DNA of 21,333 bases. Source: Eubacterium sp. TM05-53 (GTDB lineage Bacteria > Bacillota_I > Bacilli_A > Erysipelotrichales > Erysipelotrichaceae). Positions 8,552 to 16,040 of the stretch are shown piece by piece. The notes under the pieces are model-generated. The model was not told the origin of the DNA and did not search any database. It worked only from the letters and a program-made list of their open reading frames with translations. Location: positions 1 through 21,333 of the forward strand of contig NZ_QSPK01000040.1 of NCBI RefSeq assembly GCF_003436425.1, written 5' to 3'. The position numbers and the translations under genes were made by a program. Each line of letters opens with the position of its first letter. Position 1 is the first letter of the stretch.

Positions 8552-8573
8552 GATGTTTGCCTAGACAAACATC
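8552..8573 (-). terminator. Rho-independent terminator after uppP
   Basis: GATGTTTG, a 6-nt loop and CAAACATC follow directly after the uppP stop on the minus strand. The sequence then continues TTTTATTTT. The stem is AT-rich but perfect over 8 bp. Confidence 0.7.
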
Positions 8574-9407
8574 CTATAATAAGGCACGAATCGCAAAGAA
8601 AATCAAAACAAATGCACCTAATACGATACGATACCATCCAAATACTTTGAAATCATGTTTTTTAATATATGACATCAAGAAGCGGATCACAAAAATAGAT
8701 ACGACAAATGCCACAACCATACCAATCACTAGAATGAAGAATTCTAACACACTAAACGCAAATCCAAATTTTACTAACTTCAATAAACTTGCTCCAAACA
8801 TAACTGGAATTGCTAAAAAGAAAGTAAATTCTGCAGCGACTGCACGACTGACACCAATCATCAATCCACCAATAATCGTAGCTCCTGATCTTGACGTTCC
8901 AGGAAGTACAGCTGCCACAACTTGGAATAAACCAATAATCAATGCATCTTTATAAGATAAAGCAGATAAGCTATTTACACTAGGACGCATATCTTTATTT
9001 CGATTTTCAATATAAATAAACGCTACACCCACTAAAATCAACATAACCGCAACGACAAAGCCATTATATAAGTGTGCATCGATCCAATCATCCAATGCCA
9101 AACCAATAATTGCCGCAGGAATTGTAGCCACTAAAATCTTAGACCATAAGATCCAGATTGATTTCACAGAAGTATATTTTCCTTCTTTATTTTTTTTAAA
9201 TGGGAAAATTTTATTCCAGTATAGAACAACAACCGCAAGAATGGCCCCTAACTGGATTACGACAAGAAACATACTCCAGAATGATTCCGATACATTCATA
9301 GGCATGATTTCTTCTAATAAAATCATATGTCCTGTTGAACTAATTGGAAGCCATTCGGTAATCCCCTCAACAATACCATACAATATCGATTTTAAAATCT
9401 CGATCAT
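8574..9407 (-). CDS. uppP: Undecaprenyl-diphosphate phosphatase (BacA/UppP family)
   Basis: This integral membrane enzyme removes a phosphate from undecaprenyl diphosphate, recycling the lipid carrier for peptidoglycan and giving some bacitracin resistance. Signature motifs are present: the (E/Q)-rich motif [17 protein letters not shown] near the N-terminus, and [10 protein letters not shown] near residue 170, which includes the catalytic Ser/Arg region. About seven or eight hydrophobic helices span the 277 residues. The start is set at 9407 because GGAGG lies 5 nt before that ATG; an ATG 12 nt upstream overlaps this ribosome-binding site and is disfavoured. The gene lies just after the rpmF terminator with no clear promoter of its own. 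Confidence 0.96.
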   Translation of the reverse strand: MIEILKSILYGIVEGITEWLPISSTGHMILLEEIMPMNVSESFWSMFLVVIQLGAILAVVVLYWNKIFPFKKNKEGKYTSVKSIWILWSKILVATIPAAIIGLALDDWIDAHLYNGFVVAVMLILVGVAFIYIENRNKDMRPSVNSLSALSYKDALIIGLFQVVAAVLPGTSRSGATIIGGLMIGVSRAVAAEFTFFLAIPVMFGASLLKLVKFGFAFSVLEFFILVIGMVVAFVVSIFVIRFLMSYIKKHDFKVFGWYRIVLGAFVLIFFAIRALL

Positions 9408-9426
9408 ACTATCCTCCATACTACAG

Positions 9427-9448
9427 AAAAAGCCAGGAAATCCTGGCT
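9427..9448 (-). terminator. Rho-independent terminator after rpmF
   Basis: On the minus strand AGCCAGGA, a short loop and TCCTGGCT (9431-9448) are followed by TTTTCTG. It lies 6 nt after the rpmF stop and only about 20 nt before the uppP start, so uppP may depend on read-through. Confidence 0.8.
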
Positions 9449-9454
9449 ACATTT

Positions 9455-9625
9455 TTACTTTTCAACGATTTGTTTGCCGTTGTATTCGCCACAAGAGCAC
9501 ATCTTGTGAGCAAGTTTATATTCACCACAATTTGGACAACGAGTCAACGCTGGTTTCACCAATTTGTAATGTGTTCTACGTTTTGCTTTACGTGTTTTTG
9601 AATTTCTTCTCTGTTGAACTGCCAT
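9455..9625 (-). CDS. rpmF: 50S ribosomal protein L32 (zinc-ribbon form)
   Basis: This is a 56-residue structural protein of the large ribosomal subunit. The basic N-terminus [20 protein letters not shown] and the following KLVKPAL...[22 protein letters not shown] are typical of the Firmicute form with a zinc ribbon. The first pair is CPNC (C30, C33). The second reads CSC (C43, C45) instead of the common CxxC, one residue shorter. The TAGGAGGTG before the start serves both as the end of yceD (TAG) and as a strong ribosome-binding site, so yceD and rpmF are probably co-translated from one mRNA. A terminator follows immediately. Confidence 0.96.
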   Translation of the reverse strand: MAVQQRRNSKTRKAKRRTHYKLVKPALTRCPNCGEYKLAHKMCSCGEYNGKQIVEK

Positions 9626-9636
9626 GCTTGCACCTC

Positions 9637-10146
9637 CTAGTCATCATCCAGTTTGAAATCATTTAGTTTTTCCCATCGTGGATCAATTTTTGGCTCTTCT
9701 TTATCTTGATCCGATAAAAGCTGCCAACCATCTCCCTTTGGATATTGATCTCGAGGTAAACGAGTGATACTCATTGGAGCCTCATATAATATCGCCTGGA
9801 AAATCTCTGGGTTAATATCGATTGTCTCTTTTTTCACCACGATAATTTCCTGATCTTCTGCATCCTGTACAGGAACAAAAGAATACGTTTGTTGCGACTC
9901 CGCCTCAAATGGAAAATCAATATCTTCGTTTGTGATGGAATCAAGAACAATCATTGTTCCATCCATTCTCAAATCACTCGATACGAAATTCATTCCGTCA
10001 AACTCTAATGTACCCGTAACATGTACATCTGGAATAGACTTGACAGAAGTATGATGAAGCAGATCGTTTTCTTCAACCGCAATCCACTCATCAATTTCAA
10101 TAATATGGTTTTTTGCATTTAAGAAGTCTTTTCTATTAAATTTCAC
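9637..10146 (-). CDS. yceD: YceD/DUF177 protein, rRNA-accumulation factor upstream of rpmF
   Basis: DUF177 proteins are linked to 23S rRNA accumulation and nearly always precede rpmF, as here. The protein is acidic. It has the central pattern [12 protein letters not shown]...[14 protein letters not shown] and ends with [15 protein letters not shown], the usual DPR(W/F)xxL C-terminus. I prefer a GTG start at 10146 (169 residues, beginning (V/M)KFNRKDFL), because GAGGTGAAGATC supplies a ribosome-binding site. An ATG at 10167 (176 residues) would lie at about the predicted transcription start and has no ribosome-binding site. Mechanism is not established for this protein. Confidence 0.9.
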   Translation of the reverse strand: MKFNRKDFLNAKNHIIEIDEWIAVEENDLLHHTSVKSIPDVHVTGTLEFDGMNFVSSDLRMDGTMIVLDSITNEDIDFPFEAESQQTYSFVPVQDAEDQEIIVVKKETIDINPEIFQAILYEAPMSITRLPRDQYPKGDGWQLLSDQDKEEPKIDPRWEKLNDFKLDDD

Positions 10147-10172
10147 GATCTTCACCTCATGTCGCATTTGAT

Positions 10173-10201
10173 ATTATAATAAAAGTAATTGATAAAGTCA
10201 A
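10173..10201 (-). promoter_or_regulatory. Promoter of yceD-rpmF
   Basis: On the minus strand TTGACT (10196-10201), a 17-bp spacer and TATAAT (10173-10178). The predicted start of the mRNA is near 10166, about 20 nt before the GTG start of yceD. The spacing supports the shorter yceD start. Confidence 0.8.
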
Positions 10202-10239
10202 TATTTCCACAAGAAAAAGATTCTGATATCATAATGAAT

Positions 10240-11244
10240 ATGAAAACATGTGGAATTATTACAGAATATAATCCTTTTCATCAAGGACATATCTATCATA
10301 TCAAAAAAACGAAAGAATTAACACACTGTGATTGTTTAATTGCGATTGTTTCCAATCATTTTACGCAACGAGGCCTTTTTAGTCTATTAACTATGGAAGA
10401 TAAAACCAAACTCGCACTCGAAGCCGGATGCAATCTAGTCATTGAACTTCCCCCTTGTTATGCAACACAAAGCGCGGATTACTTTGCCAAATATGCGATT
10501 GAATCCTTAAGTCAACTGCATATTGATCAAATCTGTTTTGGTTCTGAAACAAACGATATTCAAACTTTAAAATCCTATTCTAAACAAATGGAAGCTACAA
10601 AAACAGATCCATCGTTAAGCATGAATCAAAATCTATACACCAAAAATATTCGTCCCAATGATATTTTAGGCATTCAATATATCAAACAATGCGAAAAATA
10701 CGGTATTACACCCTGTTCAATTGCTCGAAATGATACTTTTAAAAGTGCCACACAAACACGCAAAGAATACTTTGATGGTATTTCTCAATTCAATGATGCC
10801 TATTTCAATTCAAACCAATCATGGGATACTTACTATCCGTATCTAAGAAAATTCTTACTTTTAACTGACACAAATACTTTATCCACATACTTTCTAGTTA
10901 ATGAAGGCATTGAATATCGCTTAAAAGAAAATGCCAAGAACTATTTGAAGTGGGAAGATTTTCTATTGGCATCCATTTCTAAAACATACACAAAAGCTCG
11001 TATTCAAAGAACTTGTATGTTTATTTTGCTTCAAATCACAAAAGCACAGATGCAAGAAAACAACCATTTTAATCAAGTTATCGTATCTGGCTTTGATTCT
11101 GTTGGACAAGAGTTTTTAAAAGGTAAACCAGTCATTACAAAATTTAAAGAACTACCTAAATTTCTGCAAGACATTGAACTCAAGTGTCAATATCTATCCT
11201 TTGACACATTTAAGGCAAGAAAGGTGATTTATTATGATCGTTAG
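10240..11244 (+). CDS. tmcAL: tRNA(Met) cytidine acetate ligase (TmcAL), C-terminally short
   Basis: TmcAL uses ATP and acetate to form N4-acetylcytidine at the wobble position of elongator tRNA-Met. The N-terminus MKTCGIITEYNPFHQGHIYH carries the nucleotidyltransferase motif (NPFHxGH), followed by SNHFTQRG, ELPPCYATQSADYFAKYAI and PNDILGIQYIKQ, all in family order. The start is taken as ATG 10240 (334 residues), with ATG 10234 equally possible. Earlier in-frame codons are only TTG-type. Family members I recall are around 400 residues (B. subtilis about 415), so roughly 70-80 C-terminal residues are absent. The stop overlaps the next gene by 11 nt, so translation is coupled. Its promoter likely overlaps the yceD promoter region. 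Confidence 0.9.
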   Translation: MKTCGIITEYNPFHQGHIYHIKKTKELTHCDCLIAIVSNHFTQRGLFSLLTMEDKTKLALEAGCNLVIELPPCYATQSADYFAKYAIESLSQLHIDQICFGSETNDIQTLKSYSKQMEATKTDPSLSMNQNLYTKNIRPNDILGIQYIKQCEKYGITPCSIARNDTFKSATQTRKEYFDGISQFNDAYFNSNQSWDTYYPYLRKFLLLTDTNTLSTYFLVNEGIEYRLKENAKNYLKWEDFLLASISKTYTKARIQRTCMFILLQITKAQMQENNHFNQVIVSGFDSVGQEFLKGKPVITKFKELPKFLQDIELKCQYLSFDTFKARKVIYYDR

Positions 11245-11776
11245 TCTATGCATTCTAATCATCCTTATATGCATATACATCTATTTCTTTCCCTTTATCC
11301 CAAAACGAAAGAAACACTATACGTATGCATTATTGCTTGGATGTCCTGCTCACGATGATGGAACGATGTCTTCAAGCCAAATCAAAAGATGTGATTTGGC
11401 TATAAAAATGTATCAACAAAATCTCTATGACACATTGATCATTTCAGGTTCAAATGTAAAGAATGAGTATGTGGAAGCCAAAGTTATGCATGATTATATT
11501 CAAAACAAAATTGATATTCCAACCATTCTAGAAACAAAAGCACGAAATACCTTTGAGAATTTCAAGTTATCTAAAGAATATATTCAAAATCAAGATGTTC
11601 TCATTCTAACATCGCAAACTCATGCCAAAAGAGCTTGCGCAATTGCCAAGCAATTCTTTTCGGATTATGGTTGTGCCTGGTTTAAAGATTTAAAGCCAAA
11701 ACACATCATAAGAGAAATTGTTTCGCGTATTCTTTATATCAAAATTGAAATACTAAAAAAATTAGGAAGGTACTAA
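11234..11776 (+). CDS. YdcF/ElyC/SanA-like DUF218 membrane protein
   Basis: DUF218 proteins are envelope-associated and of uncertain biochemistry (ElyC and SanA in E. coli affect envelope integrity). The 180-residue protein has one N-terminal membrane helix (about 3-22) and then the DUF218 pattern: YALLLGCPAHDDG near 31-43, R-x-D-x-A-x-x-M-Y, TLIISGSNVKNEYVEAKVM, and TKARNTFENFKLS, ending with LILTSQTHAKRA. The ATG lies inside the end of tmcAL with an AAAGGTG ribosome-binding site 8 nt upstream. The stop lies inside the hairpin that ends the convergent relA gene. The exact substrate is unknown. Confidence 0.85.
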   Translation: MIVSLCILIILICIYIYFFPFIPKRKKHYTYALLLGCPAHDDGTMSSSQIKRCDLAIKMYQQNLYDTLIISGSNVKNEYVEAKVMHDYIQNKIDIPTILETKARNTFENFKLSKEYIQNQDVLILTSQTHAKRACAIAKQFFSDYGCAWFKDLKPKHIIREIVSRILYIKIEILKKLGRY

Positions 11777-11787
11777 ATACCTTCCTA
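11763..11787 (-). terminator. Rho-independent terminator after relA
   Basis: A 10-bp perfect stem (TAGGAAGGTA, loop CTAAA, TACCTTCCTA) is followed on the minus strand by ATTTTTTTAG, a good terminator for relA. On the plus strand the following bases are not T-rich. The loop contains the stop of the plus-strand gene, and the stem overlaps the relA stop. Confidence 0.85.
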
Positions 11788-13989
11788 TTGAATTGTACGA
11801 ACGACTTCATTGACGCTTCGTACTTTTTTTAAGTTCGCAATTAAATTTTGTAGATGCGCCGCATTCTTAACAGAAACCGTTAGTTTTGTGGTTGCCTCTA
11901 AGTTTCCTTCATCCACAGCTGAATCTACATGTTTTAAATAGACATTGCACTGCTGCAAAGTCGTCACAATATCACTCAATAAGTAGTTACGATCATCACT
12001 ATGAACCACTAAATTGACTTCATATTGTTTTTCATCTAAGCCCTCTTCCCATTGAACAGGAATCAGACGTTTCTTTTCATTCAAGATATTTGGACAATCC
12101 GCCCTATGTACCTTCACGCCTTGACCCTTAGAAATATATCCAATGATCGGATCACCTGGAATTGGTCGACAACAATTTGCCAAAGATACCGCAATTGTAT
12201 CAATACCCGGAACAATAACACCACAATTCGAATGTTTAGCTTGGTGAGCGGGTTGCTTGTTGTAGATCTTCATGATTTCCTGATCTTCCAACATATTCGA
12301 ACGATTCTTCACCAAACGATCCACAATGGACTGCAATGATACACGCTTCATCGCAATACCTACATATAGATCATCCACACTCTTAAATGACAAAGAGGTT
12401 AAAATCGTCTCTAAACGTTTGGCTTCCATTAGTTTTGAATCCAGTTTCAAACGTCTAAATTCATCTTCAAGCATTGATTGACCTAGCTTAATGCTTTCCT
12501 TGCGCGATTGCTGCTCTTGTTTTTGTAAGAAGGCACGAATCTTATTACGAGCATGACCACTCTTAACAATTTTGATCCAGTCTGCACTTGGACCCACAGA
12601 GTTGTTGTTGGTTAAAATATCAACGACATCCCCCGTTTTTAATGGCGTATTCAAAGGCACAATGGCCCCATTGACTTTAGCCCCAACCGTTTTATTACCA
12701 ACCTCCGTATGGATTCTGTACGCAAAATCGATTGGACAAGAACCCGAAGGCAACGCAATAACTTTACCTCTAGGTGTTAAACAATATACATTGGCTTCAA
12801 AAATATCTTTTTGAAGTACATTCATATATTCAAGTGGGTCTTCACTCTCTTCATCGGTCATCATCGAGAAATCTCTAAACCAAGAAAGTTTATCCTCAAT
12901 CTCTTTTTGTTCATACTCAGGCGCATAATTACGATTTTCTTTATACTTCCAGTGTGCTGCAACACCTCGTTCGGCAATCGCATCCATTTCTTCAGTACGA
13001 ATCTGGATTTCAAAAATATTACCATGTTCTGGCTCTACGATCGTTGTATGCAAAGACTGATACATGTTGGCTTTTGGCATCGCAATATAATCTTTAAAAC
13101 GACCAGGAATCGGTCTATATTTGGCATGGATATAACCTAATATTTCATAACAATGCACCACTGAATCTGTAATGATACGAATCGCTAATAAGTCTAAAAT
13201 TTCTTCAAAGCGCTTATTTTTAGTCACCATCTTTTTATAGATGCTGTAAAAATGTTTAGAACGACCAAAAATACGATATTGAATATTGTACTCCTGTAAA
13301 ATGGATTCAATATCCGAAATCATTTCTTGAACTTGACCATTACGATCGCTTTCACGTTGTTTTACCAAGCCTTTGATTTCTTCATACTTCTTATAATCCA
13401 AGTATTTAAAAGACAAATCTTCCAACTCGTTTTTGATTTCACTGATACCTAAACGGTGCGCAATCGGTGCATATACACTCAAGGTTTCACGCGCAATCTT
13501 CTTTTGTTTTTCCGGACGCATATACTGCAACGTACGCATGTTATGTAGACGGTCTGCTAATTTGATCAAGATTACACGAATATCTTTGGCCATCGCAATA
13601 AACAACTTACGATGATTGCTTGCCAAATATTCTTCTTCATCTTTAAACTTGATGGCACCAATTTTCGTAACCGCATCCACCAAGGTTGCGATTTCTTCAC
13701 CAAATAGTTCTGTAATCGTATCTGTAGTTACGCCTTCACAATCTTCGACTGTATCATGTAAAAGACCGGCCGTAATTGTTTTAGGGCCACAATGCATTAA
13801 CGCTAATGTATTCGCAACTTGGATTACGTGAATGACATAAGGTTCTCCACTTTTACGGAATTGTCCCTTATGGTGTTCATAGGCAAAATCATATGCCTTT
13901 TGTATCAATTCAATATTTTCTGGGCGTTTTATATATGTCTGTACATTCTCCATGCACTCTTCAAAAGTAACTTGCTTTTTCTGACTCAT
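11785..13989 (-). CDS. relA: Bifunctional (p)ppGpp synthetase/hydrolase Rel
   Basis: Rel makes and degrades the stringent-response alarmone (p)ppGpp on starved ribosomes. Domain order is HD hydrolase (LLHDTVEDC intact, about residues 45-150), synthetase (GRSKHFYSIYKKM; the RFKDY motif with Arg-Lys-Asp is the bifunctional type; EIQIRTEEMDAIAE), TGS (VYCLTPRGKVIALPSG), the zinc-finger-type segment (NCCRPIPGDPIIGYI...VHRADCPN), and ACT (about 660-732). The length of 734 matches the family. The start may be ATG 13989 or GTG 13995, both near an AAAGGGGG ribosome-binding site. It follows apt, and apt follows recJ, the order known from B. subtilis. Confidence 0.97.
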   Translation of the reverse strand: MSQKKQVTFEECMENVQTYIKRPENIELIQKAYDFAYEHHKGQFRKSGEPYVIHVIQVANTLALMHCGPKTITAGLLHDTVEDCEGVTTDTITELFGEEIATLVDAVTKIGAIKFKDEEEYLASNHRKLFIAMAKDIRVILIKLADRLHNMRTLQYMRPEKQKKIARETLSVYAPIAHRLGISEIKNELEDLSFKYLDYKKYEEIKGLVKQRESDRNGQVQEMISDIESILQEYNIQYRIFGRSKHFYSIYKKMVTKNKRFEEILDLLAIRIITDSVVHCYEILGYIHAKYRPIPGRFKDYIAMPKANMYQSLHTTIVEPEHGNIFEIQIRTEEMDAIAERGVAAHWKYKENRNYAPEYEQKEIEDKLSWFRDFSMMTDEESEDPLEYMNVLQKDIFEANVYCLTPRGKVIALPSGSCPIDFAYRIHTEVGNKTVGAKVNGAIVPLNTPLKTGDVVDILTNNNSVGPSADWIKIVKSGHARNKIRAFLQKQEQQSRKESIKLGQSMLEDEFRRLKLDSKLMEAKRLETILTSLSFKSVDDLYVGIAMKRVSLQSIVDRLVKNRSNMLEDQEIMKIYNKQPAHQAKHSNCGVIVPGIDTIAVSLANCCRPIPGDPIIGYISKGQGVKVHRADCPNILNEKKRLIPVQWEEGLDEKQYEVNLVVHSDDRNYLLSDIVTTLQQCNVYLKHVDSAVDEGNLEATTKLTVSVKNAAHLQNLIANLKKVRSVNEVVRTIQ

Positions 13990-14022
13990 AATCACTGCGC
14001 CCCCTTTCCTAAACTAAATTCT

Positions 14023-14544
14023 TTATTCTCCTTCAAAATGTGTTAAAGCACACACTGGAATATCTTTAAATTTTTCTCTTCCTTTTAAATCATCCAATTC
14101 AATCACAAAAGCTACACCGACAACGCTTGCCTGCATACGCTCAACCATTTTAATAATGGCTTCTACAGTTCCACCTGTAGCTAGTAAATCATCGATGATC
14201 ACAACTTTTTGTCCAGGTAAAATGGCATCCGCATGGACACAAAGCTCATCTTGACCATATTCTAGATCATACGTTTCATTCACTGTTTCTCTAGGAAGTT
14301 TTCCTGGCTTTCTAACTGGTACAAAACCAACATTGTTTTCTAAAGCTACTGGCACACCAAATAAGAAACCACGAGCTTCTGGACCAATCACAATATCGGC
14401 ACCAATACTTTTCACAAAGTCATTGAATTGATCTACACAATAACGCATTGCTTTGGCATTTTGTAGAATCGGTGTTACATCTCTAAAAATGATTCCTTCC
14501 TTAGGAAATCCTGGAATACTCTCAATATAATCTTTTAAATCCAT
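14023..14544 (-). CDS. apt: Adenine phosphoribosyltransferase
   Basis: Apt salvages adenine with PRPP to give AMP. The 172-residue protein begins MDLKDYIESIPGFPKEGIIF. It has the typical RDVTPIL segment, GPEARGFLFG, KPGKLPRET and the PRPP-binding loop VVIIDDLLATGGT. The start at 14544 is supported by AAAGAGG 6 nt upstream and by family length (about 170). An upstream in-frame ATG at 14598 would overlap the end of recJ and adds 18 residues with no family match. It lies 31 nt downstream of recJ and 33 nt upstream of relA, consistent with one operon. I saw no separate promoter. Confidence 0.97.
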   Translation of the reverse strand: MDLKDYIESIPGFPKEGIIFRDVTPILQNAKAMRYCVDQFNDFVKSIGADIVIGPEARGFLFGVPVALENNVGFVPVRKPGKLPRETVNETYDLEYGQDELCVHADAILPGQKVVIIDDLLATGGTVEAIIKMVERMQASVVGVAFVIELDDLKGREKFKDIPVCALTHFEGE

Positions 14545-14575
14545 ACTAAACCTCTTTCTAATTGATTCCATTTTA

Positions 14576-15933
14576 CTACGCATATACAATCTCATCAATC
14601 ACAAAATTCACCTGTTTACGCCCCTGATATTGATTGATTTGAACGGTTCCAATAAATGAATAAATCGCATTTACACTTTTTTTATACTCCACTTCACTCT
14701 GGTTAAAACGCATACACTGCAAGCCAGATTCTAAAGTATACTTACGATGTTTATGATTTTGAAAATCGTATAAACTTTTAATTTTAGGCTGAATGATTTC
14801 AAAACTAGGAAACGCAAAACCTGGACCAAACGGTCTAAGTATATCTAAAGATTGAATCGTTTCCAAACTTAATTCTTCATCAGCTATGACTAATGTTTTT
14901 TTCTTCTTTACACTATACGTATATTCCTTGATACGTGTATGAATAAAATTTTCAAACAAATCAAATTCATTTAGATTCAAAGAAAAACCAGCCGCATTTT
15001 CATGTCCGCCAAACGTCACAAAATGTGGATATCCACTTAAAAAATCCATACAGTTAAAGCCCTCAGGACTACGCATACTTGCCTTATAACCCTGCTCATT
15101 TTTTGCCAAGACGATACAAGGCTTATTAAAGCTAGCACAAATCGATCCTGCAACTAAGCCAATGATTCCCTCATGAAAGCTTGCATCTTCAATCATAAAG
15201 ATATCTTCATTGCCTTTACACTTCACTAAAGCTGTTTTTTGCATCTGATCCGATAATTGTTTACGAATCGTATTGATTTGTGTAATCTGCTGACCCAATG
15301 TAAAAATACTCTCATCATCATGTGCTAAAAAATAACGAACGACATTATTCGCATTCGCAAGATTACTTAATCTTCCAATCGCATTTAATTTTGGCACGAC
15401 CTGAAAACCAATACTCGTTTCATTTAACTCACGATCGGTGGCTAATGAAAATATATGTTTTTCATGCGTTTGATTCATCAAACGTAAGGCATTTTGAATC
15501 AAAGCACGCGTCTGTCCTTTCACAATCATCATATCTGAAATACTCGCAAGACCGGCTAGTTGTAAAAGATAGTCATTATCAACCCCTAATACACGCATAC
15601 ATTCATAGGCAACACCGGCTCCACATAATGTTTCAAAACAAGATTCCATCAAAGTTGGATGCACTACAATATCGCAATTCACCTCTTCATCCATTGTATG
15701 ATGATCCGTTACGATTACATCCATACCCAGTTCTTTAGCCAATGCTAAAGCTTGCGTACTTTTAATCCCATTATCTACTGTGATAATCAAGGAATAACCC
15801 TTTTTGTGTGCAAGTGTAACTGTCGCCTCACTTAATCCATACCCCTCTTTGATACGGTCCGGAATATAGAAACCACACTCAAGACCTAGTTGTCTTAATC
15901 CTGAAACCATAATGGTTGTTGCACTGATACCAT
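14576..15933 (-). CDS. recJ: RecJ single-strand exonuclease, 3' exon
   Basis: RecJ is a 5'-3' single-strand DNA exonuclease of recombination and repair. This exon begins ATGGTATCAG..., completing an Asp codon split by the intron. It carries motif I after the split (DGISATTIMV), motif II TVDNGI, motif III VTDHHT, GAGVAYE, PKLNAIGR, and the DHHA1/OB region with SFHEGIIGLVA and FGGHENAAG. Joined to the 5' exon it gives a 517-residue protein, shorter than B. subtilis RecJ (about 786) and near E. coli (577). Read alone, a minus-strand frame open from an ATG at 15967 would place 11 intron-encoded residues before the exon. That is not a natural start. Confidence 0.93.
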
Positions 15934-15969
15934 ATATCGATAGGTAAGATTTTGATGTTATCTCCACCT
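15934..15969 (-). other. Group II intron domain VI and 3' splice site
   Basis: On the minus strand AGGTG-G-AGAT pairs with ATCTTACCT around an AACATCAAA-type loop (15942-15969). An unpaired A (15941) follows, then TCGATAT, the last 7 nt of the intron. The A lies 8 nt from the 3' end, where the lariat branch point is expected. The intron ends in AT, as expected for the AY rule. Confidence 0.65.
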
Positions 15970-15982
15970 TTTCCCCCGATTC

Positions 15983-16016
15983 ACACCGTACGTGAGACTT
16001 TCACCTCATACGGCGT
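15983..16016 (-). ncRNA. Group II intron catalytic domain V
   Basis: This is a 34-nt hairpin, read on the minus strand. ACGCCGTA pairs with TACGGTGT (one G-T pair) and TGAG/TGAA-type sequence caps the upper stem near GTGAAAGT. It matches the conserved domain V layout (GCCGTATG...GTGAAAG...CGTACGG). The catalytic triad position reads CGC, where AGC is the more common form. It lies between the maturase stop and the 3' splice site, as expected. Confidence 0.9.
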
Positions 16017-16040
16017 TCCATCGAATTCTATTTCTTGTTC

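Noticed and set aside
8552..8573. Inverted repeat as an operator of rny
   Set aside because: It directly follows the uppP stop and is followed by a T-rich tract on the minus strand, so a terminator is the simpler reading.
9241..9666. Plus-strand open frame over uppP and rpmF
   Set aside because: It is antisense to two well-supported genes with clear ribosome-binding sites and has no recognisable family pattern.
15934..15967. ATG at 15967 as the true start of recJ
   Set aside because: It lies in intron domain VI, and the residues before SATTIMV are intron-encoded (MEITSKSYLSI). The exon junction at 15933 explains the frame better.
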